From Symsagittifera roscoffensis (lineage: Eukaryota; Xenacoelomorpha; Acoela; Convolutidae): DNA of 64,000 nucleotides. How positions within the stretch are numbered: position 1 is the first letter of the stretch; each line of letters starts with the position of its first letter. The translations under genes were made by a program, and so were the position numbers. The DNA lies in the NCBI RefSeq assembly GCF_963678635.1, contig NC_087062.1, positions 23,642,177-23,706,176 on the forward strand, given 5' to 3'. Under the pieces are notes generated by a model. The model saw nothing but the letters and a program-made list of their open reading frames with translations. It did no database searches and had not been told where the DNA came from. This document shows, one piece after another, positions 12,014 through 21,892 of this stretch.

Positions 12014-13491
12014 TACATTACGAGGACAAACTGTGCATTCGATAGGCGCACAATTTTGTGTCTGTATGATCCTGGATTCAATAGGAAAACCTTCAAATAT
12101 TTTCCAAATTGCCAGTGGTTTCCACTTACAAAACTTCCGTGGATTCCGCGTACAAATACCTGTAACGCAATCTTTGTCGGCACATTTGTTGTGCCGCGGA
12201 TTCCGCAACAGGCGGATATAGCTAGTTGTTCTGGATTCCGCAACTGTAAGTGGATTCCACAAAATGTAAGTGGAACCAGCAAATGTAAATGGAATCCGCG
12301 AAATTCGTAAGCGAATTCCGCAAATGTAAGCAGATTCCGCAAACTGTAAGTGGATTCAGATTTTGTTTATTACTGAACTTGCATATGAACAGTCCAAAGC
12401 TAGAGCAGAAATTCTTATCTATAGCAATGCGGAATTTAAAGTCAAGGATTTAAACCTTGTCAGCAGAATCCACGAACAAATCTTAAAACTTTTGTTAACT
12501 AAACCGGTGGATGTCAGCTTTTAGTATATTGGAAACACAACACCGAATAAGCTATGTTTTTGGAGTCATTGGGCTGAGAGTGTATGGAAATACAACACTC
12601 AGCATATCGCCAAAATAGGTCAGTATTCGGGAATAAATTCAGTATTTGAAGCCAATTTTATTGAGATTGTATGGAAACACATTACACAACCTATCGCCAA
12701 CTTAGGTCAGTATTTGGGAGTACATCAATCCCAAATACTGATTTTAGAAACTTCACGCCGAATAATTTGAAAATTTGTAGTCCATGGCTTGAGAGTGTTT
12801 TGAAACACAAGGCATAGCATATCGCCGATTTAGGTCAGTATTTGGGACTGCATCAGTAATTGGTATCGAAGTTGAGATCGAAGTAGGTCAGTATTTGGGA
12901 TCGGTAGGTCAGTATTTGGGATGAAAGTTGAGTAGGTCAGTATTTGGGATCGAAGTTGAGATCGAAGTTGACAGGATTTGAGATCGATGTTGGGTTGATG
13001 GGAACTGAGACCAAACGTTTCAACTGATAGTTGATCATGTAATAATTGAGATTGATTTTTCTGGTGACCAGTATTTAAAAGATACAATTTTAAACGCTAT
13101 ACTACACAGAGACATATTTGTAAACAGAATCCGCGATCAAAATGCGGATTCCACTTACAATTTGAGAATTCCACTTAAACGTTGCGGATTCCACTTACAG
13201 TTGCGGAATCCGCAACAGCTCAATTTAACAAAACAAATGTCATATTATTTGTTTGTGGATTCCACAAACTGTACCAGATTCCGCACGTACGGTTGCTGAT
13301 TTGGCAAAATTGTCTATTTTTGGAGCGATTTTGAGCGGTACAGTGTTATAGGTATTTGTTTGTGGAATCCAAAACAGCGAAGAAGATCAAGGAAAGGTAG
13401 CAAAAATGCGGATTCCGCGATAAGTCTGATTTATGCCTGTTGCGGAATCCGCTTACAATGCACAGAAGGCACAGTTTGGCCTCGTAATGTA
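12014..13491. mobile_element. Foldback-type element with inverted satellite-like arms
   Basis: The outer arms 12014-12036 and 13469-13491 are inverted copies with one mismatch in 23. Inside them lie oppositely oriented arrays of a word close to TGTAAGTGGATTCCGCAAA: forward at about 12140-12355 and inverted at about 13125-13460. The centre holds another tandem array. The arrangement is that of a foldback element. No target duplication could be fixed. The left arm also occurs at 10811-10833 through the segmental duplication. Confidence 0.65.
12527..12960 (+). repeat. Degenerate tandem repeats with AGGTCAGTATTTGGG core
   Basis: Three to four diverged units of roughly 85-130 bp share TATGGAAACACA..., CATATCGCC and TAGGTCAGTATTTGGGA. 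They grade into a short array of GTAGGTCAGTATTTGGGATC words at about 12883-12960. Confidence 0.7.
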
Positions 13492-14279
13492 ATAACTGAG
13501 CTAATAATCTTGTAAACAACGAGGAAGGTTGTCAAATGAAAGCTGGAAATAAATCCATCTATAGTTGCGCCGTTAAAGTCAATCTGATAACATCGGTTTT
13601 CATCAGAAAAGTACGAGAAAGTGTAACTTCATACACTGGAAGCAAAAACGGGGTCTAAAGCGATAAAAACTCTTGAGAAAGAAATGAACTCAGATCGGAA
13701 AACACTTAGTCACCGGCAACGGTGTACGAGATGCTTTCAAATTAGTTCAAAAACCACCTCCTTCTCGTCAACTCTAAGTGGGACTGACAAAACCGACAAA
13801 CAATGAAACGAATTAAGTCGCCTTGTGCCAAAAAAAATGTTTACCGCAGGCATATAAGAGCAAAAAAAATGTGCATCACAAAAGTTACCTTTGTGTATTT
13901 GCCTATGAATTTTCCTTTGTTTCGATCAAACTCATTCATGGCCGGAAAATGTTGTAACAAACAAATTTTTTCAATGTTGATGCTGAGATGAGGACGTTGT
14001 AAGAACGTTAAAAAACGACTGAATACAAACAACTATCCTGAAGCACCAACATCGCAACGTAGAAAGAGGCATTAGGTTTGGTTTAATTATTGTACGTTCC
14101 ATAACGGAAACGACTACAGTTTTAATCAGTGTATTGACTGATGCGATGAATATCGATATCAACATATCACACGAACAACTAAAGTAAGTGGAGTGTCGCT
14201 ATAATTTACAACGAAGCGTTCATGGACAAATGTGAATCAAATATCGAAAGATGGAAAATTTCTCATTATAACAGGGTTT
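13492..14279. other. Non-coding, nothing recognised
   Basis: Sequence between the foldback element and the LINE relic. Short frames here show no domain. Confidence 0.4.
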
Positions 14280-16381
14280 GCAATGAACATCAAGATTAAT
14301 GTTGCAGCAGTTTATAGACCACCTGGTGGACTATCATTTTTTTGAGCGAACTGAGCCAAGATATTTTCTCATCGTCAGTTGAACTTCAATTCCTCATTTT
14401 AGGAAATTTTTATTTTGATATAAGAAAAAGACACAGCGTTTTATTTAACTGGCTACAGGATTATAATTTGGTTCAGATAGCTAAGGAAAGAACTCATAAA
14501 CAAGGAAAAATGCTTGATTTAGTAGTTTCAAAAAAACCCGAATTCTGTTCTGTTGATGAAATGGAGTTTATAGATTACTTTGATTACCATTTGTTTATTT
14601 TTCATTTATAATTGTGAAGGTCTAGCAAAGGAGTCAAAAAGTGAGGTTTGATAATAGGAAGATTACAGACTGGAAAAACGTTCAAAAAATATTGATCAAA
14701 CTTTGGATTTAAATCAGAGTAGCAAACCCGTGCCTAGAAAAAAAACTGTTAGATGAATGTTTAAAACTGAGCAAGATACTGATACGAGAGAAGAAATTGA
14801 AATAATTTACAGGAAGATTTAAGCTCTTCAAACGCCACGAAATGAAAGTTGGTGAATTGAAACGTTTAAGTTGCAACAAACTTCGAACTTTGTTTCCTCA
14901 AAAGGACTACGGATTACGTCTCAAATGCCATAATTCCCAAGTGGCTTAAAAATGAAAAATTTCCCAAATGGCATAAATTTCATGCAACAGTTGCTTTGGA
15001 AAAATCGAGAACAATTTTTTCGTGAACAACGTGAGAAAATTAGTCTAATTGTCAATTCAAATGTTGATTGACATTTTATCGTGAAAAACTTGTAATACTT
15101 TTTATCAAAAGCAAGAAGCATAAGCTTGCGGTTATCGGTAAGCTTCTTGTGGTCAATTTTTTTTGACAAATCTGTTGCTTAGATTTGTTTGAAAGCAATT
15201 AATTTCAAATCTTGTTCACATGCTTTTGTTCCTGACAAAATGTTAGAATCAGAAATTGATAAAAAAACGTTTAAATTACAATGAAAACTTGAAGTTTATG
15301 CCATTTGGGAAAAGTTTCCTTTTTTATGCCATTTGGGAATTACGCCATTTGGGAAGTCACCCTCAAAAGTATAACAGCGACTTTAATCAAGGAAAATTTT
15401 CATCAACTTTCTATGGTTGTTGAAAACGTGAACAATCTTGGTATTTCAGCTCTAGCTTTTGTTTTTTCCTGAATTTGTTCTGTTGATTTAAGAGGTGCCC
15501 TTTTGATTGAACTTGGTGAATCAGTCTTTCCCTATCAAACTCGAGTTTGCGTGAAGAAAATCTTGAAACACTTTTTTGAAAATAAAGACTCGATGTTTGC
15601 AGAACTGCTTTGTCAAAATGTTAAATACATGTATAGATCAGTCCAAATATCCTAAAGAGCAGTGATAACCGCACAAATAGATCATAAGCTAAACTCATAA
15701 GCTTGATCAAAAAAAATTAAGCTCTTATCGACCAATAGCGAACTTGATTTTGTCAGTATTTTTTTTTCAGTTAAGTAGCTTTTCAATACAGATTTTTTTT
15801 ATAAACAGCTCTACTAGTTCCTGAGCTCAAAAATCTTCCTGATGAGCGTCAATTTGGCTACAGAAATAGCTTTTTCTCCGAAACATTGCGTTTTTGTCGA
15901 TTGGACTCATGCAAAATAAGAAAAAAACTCAGTTCATGAATCTGGCCACCAGGAAATCTGAAAGTCTGAATCGTGCGTCCATGCAATTAATCGTGAAGAT
16001 TATGAGTACGGAAGAAGAACTTTTAAACTCGCTGGTTTGCCTCATAGGCCGATTTTTGTTAGAGAAAAAGCAAAGTAACTCCATGTAAAATAATCACAGT
16101 TGAAATATCATTTCAAATTTAAGCTCAAGACAACAATATCTTTTGAATGATATAAAAAAGTTCCGTCAAAAATGGCTAGTTAAAAAGTCGAAATTTGTCT
16201 GAAGAAAAAAAATCCACCCCGAGCACAAATATTCCGTTACTTTCGTTACGAAGGTCGGAACGATTACGGAAAACGAACTTTTAGAATCAGTGCAGAACAT
16301 AATTGGAACAGTTTGGCCTGTGATTTAAAATTATCACATGAGAAAAGAGTTGGTAAACGTCTGCAGACGCATTTGTTTTAA
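14280..16381 (+). pseudogene. Non-LTR (LINE) retrotransposon relic: endonuclease and RT ends
   Basis: Several fragments typical of an APE-endonuclease LINE occur in order. At about 14300-14335 a frame reads AAVYRPPGG, the endonuclease YRPP motif. After a frameshift, 14342-14611 keeps the rest of the fold (LGNFYFDI, then LDLVVS). At about 15717-15755 SSYRPIANLIL matches the start of the LINE reverse transcriptase. At 16262-16381 DYGKRTFRISAEHNWNSLA ends in a stop, as LINE ORF2 C-termini do. Most of the RT is missing or scrambled. A Mutator-like MITE (14905-15360) and a piece of an R1 element (about 16090-16261) sit inside it. A CR1/Jockey-like affiliation is only a guess. Confidence 0.65.
14905..15360. 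mobile_element. Mutator-like MITE with 9-bp target duplication, inside the LINE
   Basis: Flanked by the direct repeat CCTCAAAAG (14896-14904 and 15361-15369). Its two ends are inverted relative to each other and are built from several copies of TTCCCAAATGGCATAA-like words. A 9-bp duplication is usual for Mutator-superfamily insertions, which fits the MULE transposase relic at 6.0-6.6 kb, although the two are not shown to be related. Confidence 0.75.
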
Positions 16382-16624
16382 GAGTATTTTGATGTAAATT
16401 GTTTCAATTAGACATTGACAAAATGAAAAAATCTAGTGAACTATGAATCCGCAAACTTAATCAAACCTTACGTGAAACGATTCTTTAAATGGAAAACAGG
16501 TTCCGTCCCAAACGGGGCATCATATTGAAAAACAAGGATGACAAAGATATGCTGCGCTGGGATCATCCTTGGTACGCGGAATTTTTTTCCAACATCCGTA
16601 ATAAAGTCTTCTCCGGGCGACACA
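15771..16624 (+). repeat. Segmental duplication, unit 1 (partner 19828-20685)
   Basis: About 855 bp nearly identical to the partner. It contains the LINE 3' end, a partial R1 element and the first ~45 codons of an unidentified gene relic. The breakpoints do not fall at element ends, so this is a DNA duplication rather than transposition. Confidence 0.85.
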
Positions 16625-17018
16625 CTCGCGACCCAATGCTGCGATGAAAATCTCAGCGATCTTAAAAAGTTGCAGGTGCGAACCGTCCCGCTCATCAGTT
16701 TGTTTGAACGTGCAGGGCGAATTTGAGGTGGCAGAGGAGATGGAACAGATGGTTTGGAAGCTACAAGATTGGAAATTTAAAATTGATGTTATGTCCCTCG
16801 TCAGTCGTGAATTTTTGCTAATTAGGAGAGTTAATGATTGCTACCGGAATCTGACACGATGCCATGGGATCCCGTTTCTTAGAACCGTTACGTTTGATTA
16901 CTGGAAGCAACTTTGCGCCGACGGACTTGATCCTACTGCGAATGGCGTGGGCCAACTAGCGAATGATTTCTTTGATGCTATCAGGGAGCTTGAAAACTCT
17001 AGTGGCGCAAAGACCTAG
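16489..17018 (+). pseudogene. Unidentified gene relic, possibly heat-shock-factor-like
   Basis: The ATG at 16489 opens 52 codons with a coding-like composition (MENRFRPKRGIILKNKDD, then a DHPWYAEFFSNIRNKV segment) before TGA 16645-16647. Overlapping frames continue to 16726 and then to the stop at 17018, so at least two frameshifts divide what looks like one protein of about 175 aa. The last part contains a helical stretch (EEMEQMVWKLQ...) ending near the C-terminal ENSSGAKT. The HPW...NIRNKV segment followed by a helix faintly recalls the end of an HSF DNA-binding domain and its adjoining coiled coil; this is a weak visual resemblance only. The first ~45 codons are duplicated at 20548-20684. 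Confidence 0.35.
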
Positions 17019-17118
17019 TGCCGCTGACGACTTGTGTCAAACGGACTGTACTTTTAATAGGACTAAATTGCAAACATCTTTAAATACAGGAAATTGGTGT
17101 TAAAACAACATTTGTGAT

Positions 17119-17545
17119 CAGGGGCGGACTTAGGAGGGGACGGGGTTGCGGACGCTTCCCCCCCCTCAGGGATTCGACCCCCTGCCGACCCAAAGGGTCC
17201 CCCTTTGATACTTTTTCAGAAATCCCTTTTTGGCCGACCGACCCTAAAACTTATCTAAAGGCGCCTTCGGCGCCAATATATGCTAATTTTGAGGGGGAGC
17301 GCGCGCCAAAAAAAACGCGTTTTTTTTTGTCAAAATTTTTCAAAAAGTGTCCAAAAACGGCTTTTTTGACTGTTTTTTCAAAAAGTTGCCTGCGGCGCAG
17401 AAAATTGTGCTAAAATAGGGGCAAAACAGTGCTTTGGCAGAGCTCGAAAAATCAATTTGATTGACCTGAAAAAAAAGGTGGTGAAAATTTTGGAAATTTT
17501 TTTGAAAATCCGCACCCCCTCGAGAAAATCCTAGATCCGCCCCTG
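17119..17545. mobile_element. hAT-type MITE (family H), copy 3
   Basis: The ends CAGGGGCGGACTTAGG and CCTAGATCCGCCCCTG match at 14 of 16 positions when inverted. Perfect 8-bp target duplication TTTGTGAT at 17111-17118 and 17546-17553. This is the best-preserved copy here. Confidence 0.93.
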
Positions 17546-17553
17546 TTTGTGAT

Positions 17554-18095
17554 CATTATGATGAAGAAGACCTGAATTTTTAAACTTTCAAACAAAGCCC
17601 AATATCCTAGATCCAAAAAACTCCGAGTTCAACTGACTCGAACATTCGAAGTTTAAATCGACCCGTTTCCAAATATCAGATTGATAGTTTTCTGTGAACA
17701 ATCAAAAAACCTATTCTTTAAGCTACCGTTGATTGGCATGAGGCTCAGTTGCATGTCATATTTTTCTAAAATGAGGCTTGCTACAGTCACTCACTTCTTA
17801 ACACTTTGTACATGTAATTAGAAATAAAATATTCTAGGTTATCTCAAAACACTTCAATGAAATCAGTTGAACTGATGAAGCAATGCCGTAAAAAATGTTC
17901 TTGATGAAAGGTATGATTATTTTGTACATAATCCAATTTTTCATGGCCAAACTACCGCAACCCCGCGACTTCTTAATAATTGCTGAAAATCTAGTCATTC
18001 TGATCCGGAGTTGCCTATAAAACGAAATAGGCGTAAAATATTAGGCTAATCATTAAATTGAGTTTATAGTACACGCATCCAAGTTTAGGCGTAAG
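17554..18095. other. Non-coding, nothing recognised
   Basis: AT-rich sequence between a MITE and an AT minisatellite, without a convincing frame. Confidence 0.4.
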
Positions 18096-18361
18096 TAATC
18101 GATTATAACGGATTATTAAGATGATTTTTTGACAATTATAATCGATTATAATTACCGAAATTAGGTCTTTAAGGGATTTATAATTGAATATAATCGTGAT
18201 ATTTTTCAAGAGATTATAGTCTCTTATAATCGATTATAATTGATTATAGTCCTTACTAAAAACCCTTCAAATCAATAATAATCGATTATTATTTGATTAA
18301 AATCGATTGGTTCTCAATTTTAGTGAGACTGGTACTAAAATCCTATTATAATCGATTATTA
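18096..18361. repeat. Degenerate palindromic minisatellite (ATAATCGATTATAA)
   Basis: About a dozen imperfect copies of TAATCGATTATAAT-like words. Each is self-complementary, so the tract can form many small hairpins or cruciforms. Confidence 0.75.
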
Positions 18362-18839
18362 ACGCTTGAAACTGGATGCAGGTAGCATGTTGTACATTCA
18401 AAGCATTGTACATTCAAAGTTGTACATTCAGGAGCTAAGGTTTACGGCTCACCAGTAACGGCATTAGATAGCCAGTTTTTTTTAGAACCATAAAATGTAG
18501 AAAAAAATAAGAAAAGTACTGTCTTACAATGTTTTTAAACAATTTTTTCCTATATTCAGCTTCATTTCTATAAAATTTTTAGGTCTTATCAAATCTTTTT
18601 TTATCAATCTTAGGGCGGAGTTTAATGAAAATTGTTAGTTTTTATAAAAGAAAATTTCTAAAACTGCAGCATAGCGATTTTCGGCCAAACCGGGCGTTTG
18701 AGTAGGTATAATTTAGATATGATTGATGTAAAGGATAATTGACCGGATTTTCATGGATAAAAATTGATTATACTGGAAAAACTTTCAATATTTTTGCTAC
18801 GCTCACGGCTTATTCGAAATCAAACTTTAGCATTTTATT

Positions 18840-19080
18840 ACTATCCCCTCCCCTATCCGATCACATGTTCAAGGTCCCGCTCCTGCGATTACTATTCATC
18901 CTAGAGCCCCCGTGTTTACACTACGCCTCGGACCCCCCACCATCGCCCCCTGCCCGTTAAGGTGAAAAGAGTGCGTGGTATGTGGGATTGAAGTGCGACG
19001 ATGGGGGTTGTAAGTGTGTGCGTGTGGAGGGAGTGGGTTTGGCCGAGGGCAGCGGGTGCACACAGGGGGGGGGGAGGTAT
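18840..19080. other. C-rich to G-rich switch tract
   Basis: 18842-18958 is rich in C runs on the plus strand, and 18975-19078 is rich in G runs, ending in a run of about ten G. The polarity flips near 18960. G-quadruplexes could form on opposite strands on the two sides. No coding is evident. Confidence 0.5.
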
Positions 19081-19303
19081 GTAAACAAGGATTGATTTGT
19101 ATTCTAATCAATCATGACTATTTTTATTCGAGTAAAATGGATTTTGTTTGTTTGACAAAATTTGAAAAAAAACAACTGCGTTGATTTTTGTAGTGACTGC
19201 GCTGAGTTTGGAGGCATACAAGCCAGCAACTTTGAATGAGCCCCAAAGAGGTCCAGTCACGAAGCTACAAAAACAAGGATAGCTTCTGAACATAATTGTG
19301 TTG

Positions 19304-19422
19304 TGGAACCTGATCTAAACTACATTTTATTATTGGATAAACTGGATATTTTACCACTGTAAAATATTTAATATTTACCAATAATAATCCATCCAACTAA
19401 CAACCCACTTATTTGTAAGTGC
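19304..19422 (+). repeat. LTR fragment (first ~119 bp), perhaps the 5' LTR scrap of copy A
   Basis: Starts TGGAACCTGATC like the full LTRs and follows them for about 119 bp before breaking off after TAAGTGC. At variable positions it agrees with the copy A LTR rather than copy B, and it lies upstream of copy A in the right orientation. About 1.3 kb separates it from the first recognisable copy A leader sequence. Confidence 0.75.
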
Positions 19423-19827
19423 ACATCACTTCTGATATCCTCAAATTCTTGAATTTCGAATAAAACCTCAATCATTTAATTATTAAATAGCTAACGACTG
19501 TTTCAGATTGTAATTAATTTTTCAAAAAAGAATTTATTTTTTTTGGGTTTCTGATATTCGTCCTAATTTATAGCGGTTCATTTTACGTTTTTTTAAAAAT
19601 TAATATATTTTATCTGGTAGGGTTTTTTGGCTTGGGTTTATGCTCAAGGGTTTGGTTCCAATTTAACAGTTTTTACTATTCAGTAATTTGTAAATTTGCC
19701 ACTTCTGATTTTGCGTTCTTTTTTTTCCATTTACATATACAATTTGTTTTTTAGGCTTAGCCAGCATATATTGCCTAATTCTTAAGGCAAAATTGTTGTA
19801 TAGGGTTTAGGGTTTATTTTTTTTTTT
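19423..19827. other. Non-coding, nothing recognised
   Basis: T-rich sequence between the LTR scrap and the duplicated LINE end. Confidence 0.35.
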
Positions 19828-20685
19828 AGTTAAGTAGCTTTTCAAAACAGAGTTTTTTTTATAAACAGCTCTACTAGTTCCTGAGCTCAAAAAATCTTCC
19901 TGATGAGCGTCAATTTGGCTACAGAAAGCGCTTTTTCTCCGAAACATTGCGTTTTTGTCGATTGGACTCATGCAAAATAAGAAAAAAACTCAGTTCATGA
20001 ATCTGGCCACCAGGAAATCTGAAAGTCTGAATCGTGAGTCCATGCAATTAATCGTGAAAGTTATGAGTACGGAAGAAGAACTTTTAAACTCGCTGGTTTG
20101 CCTCATAGGCCGATTTTTGTTAGAGAAAAAGCAAAGTAACTCCATGTAAACTAATCACAGTTGAAATATCTTTTCAAATTTAAGCTCAAGACAACAATAT
20201 CTTTTGAATGATATAAAAAAGTTCCGTCAAAAATGGCTAGTTAAAAAGTCGAAACTTGTCTGAAGAAAAAAATCCACCCCGAGCACAAATATTCCGTTAC
20301 TTTCGTTACGAAGGTCGGAACGATTACGGAAAACGAACTTTTAGAATCAGTGCAGAACATCATTGGAACAGTTTGGCCTGTGATTTAAAATTATCACATG
20401 AGAAAAGAGTTGGTAAACGTCTGCCGACGCATTTGTTTTAAGAGTATTTTGATGTAAATTATTTCAATTAGACATTGACAAAATGAAAAAATCTAGTGAA
20501 CTATGAATCCGCAAACTTAATCAAACCTTACGTGAAAGGATTCTTCAAATGGAAAACAGGTTCCGTCCCAAACGGGGCATCATATTGAAAAACAAGGATG
20601 ACAAAGATATGCTGCGCTGGGATCATCCTTGGTACGCGGAATTTTTTTCCAACATCCGTAATAAAGTCTTCTCCTGGCGACACAA
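19828..20685 (+). repeat. Segmental duplication, unit 2 (partner 15771-16624)
   Basis: Near-identical to 15771-16624, including the partial R1 element ending at 20321, the LINE C-terminal frame (to about 20441) and the first ~45 codons of the unidentified relic. Its right end comes within about 20 bp of the copy A leader. Confidence 0.85.
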
Positions 20686-20705
20686 TCGTTTCCCTAATTT
20701 CTGAT

Positions 20706-21451
20706 GAATAAATCATCTTGTTGTTTCAGCTTCATCACCTAAACATAACAGCAATCATAAGCTCACTAACATCATTGAAAAACTAAATCTTTTTATTAAA
20801 TAAATTTAAACCATTTAAAAAAAATTAAAATCATTTAATTTTAAAAATTACATCATCAAGGCTTATTCTTGAATCTTCATAAATTTTCTATTTCACTAAA
20901 TTTAAAACCTGATCATCAAGGCCTATCCTTGGATCAAAAAGAACAATTTTGTTCTCCCCCGCCCACTTAGCAAGTGTCTAACGACCTCAAACGTCGATTC
21001 ATTATCCAGTCTTTTCAAAAGACCCAGGACTAATAGAAATTTTTAAATAAAACTAACCATTCAAATTAAGCTAAACAGTGAAGGACTTCGGTTACTCATC
21101 CTTCACTTGAACCCTCCTCTTACCAGACCCAGGATAGATCTTAGATTTAGTAAGTTTAAAATAGTATCTAACGAACTGCTTGCGTTCTAATTATACCTGA
21201 ACCTTTTGGATCGATTTACTATTCTCCAACCCTTGAACACAATCACTACCCCTAAGTAAGATTAAGTAAGTTAACACCTTAACTTAGACTAGCCACGAGA
21301 AAGTAGAAAATCATTCTCCGGAACCGATATACTTTTATCTCCAACCCTGAACAAAAAGACCCAGGTTAAGCTAACCAAAAAATCGTAAGGACTAACAGTT
21401 TAGGAAAATAGAAATAACTAACAACTTCTTGCATCCCTCATCCTAAACCTT
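20706..21451 (+). other. Copy A leader region
   Basis: Untranslated leader homologous to 38640-39372 of copy B. The second and third leader hairpins are preserved (20911-20935 and 20940-20955) and the first is degraded. Upstream leader sequence, including a primer site, is absent. Confidence 0.8.
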
Positions 21452-21838
21452 ATGTCATTCAAAAATTTAGGTAAGGAACAAACAATAGTTTTACACAATT
21501 GTGAAATAGATAACCAAAAATACGATCTTGTAATCACTCCACATACACAAACAGTTGGATACATTCGAACAAAACGACAAACAATAAAAAGAAAAATTAT
21601 AAACAAACAAAGACAAATCACACAAAAAAGATTTTCAAAAAATAGAAACGCAATTTCTGAATCAGAAGCCAACAGTTTAGACGAGCTATACAAATTAAAA
21701 GAATCAATAGATAAAAATTTTCCCATTCATGATAATTTATATTTTTCCGACTCAGAAACAACTTCAAATTCATCAAAAAGAGGAAAAAGAAGAATAAAAA
21801 AGCAATATAAACACAAACCAGTACACTTGTATAATTGA
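21452..21838 (+). pseudogene. ORF1 small basic protein, copy A (truncated)
   Basis: 128 codons from ATG 21452, very similar to the 155-codon ORF1 of copy B (MSFKNLG start, lysine/arginine-rich middle, SDSETTSN segment). A TGA at 21836-21838, where copy B has Trp, removes about the last 26 residues and the overlap with the next frame. The conservation of the frame up to that point suggests ORF1 is a real gene of the family. Confidence 0.7.
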
Positions 21839-21892
21839 AATCAACCAATTAGACACATTGATAGTTATATATCAACAGTCATCAAACAAGAA

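Larger units (their letters stand above)
9571..12139 (+). repeat. Nested tandem duplication: a 242-bp unit and a ~1.13-1.2-kb unit
   Basis: The same left junction (TATTTTCTCCAGGTTCGATC) occurs at 9571, 9813 and 10942. Units 9571-9812 and the start of the next are a 242-bp tandem pair. The blocks 9813-10941 and 10942-12139 are near-identical over more than 1 kb, and the second carries about 75 extra bases inside its MITE. Each large block contains one hAT-type MITE plus flanking unique sequence, so the duplication happened after the MITE inserted. The second block runs into the left arm of the foldback element. A shared 66-codon frame (10520-10720 and 11724-11924) is a by-product and shows no family. 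Confidence 0.85.

Noticed and set aside
14342-14611. A stand-alone 89-codon gene
   Set aside because: The residues match the C-terminal part of a LINE endonuclease, so it is included in the LINE relic.
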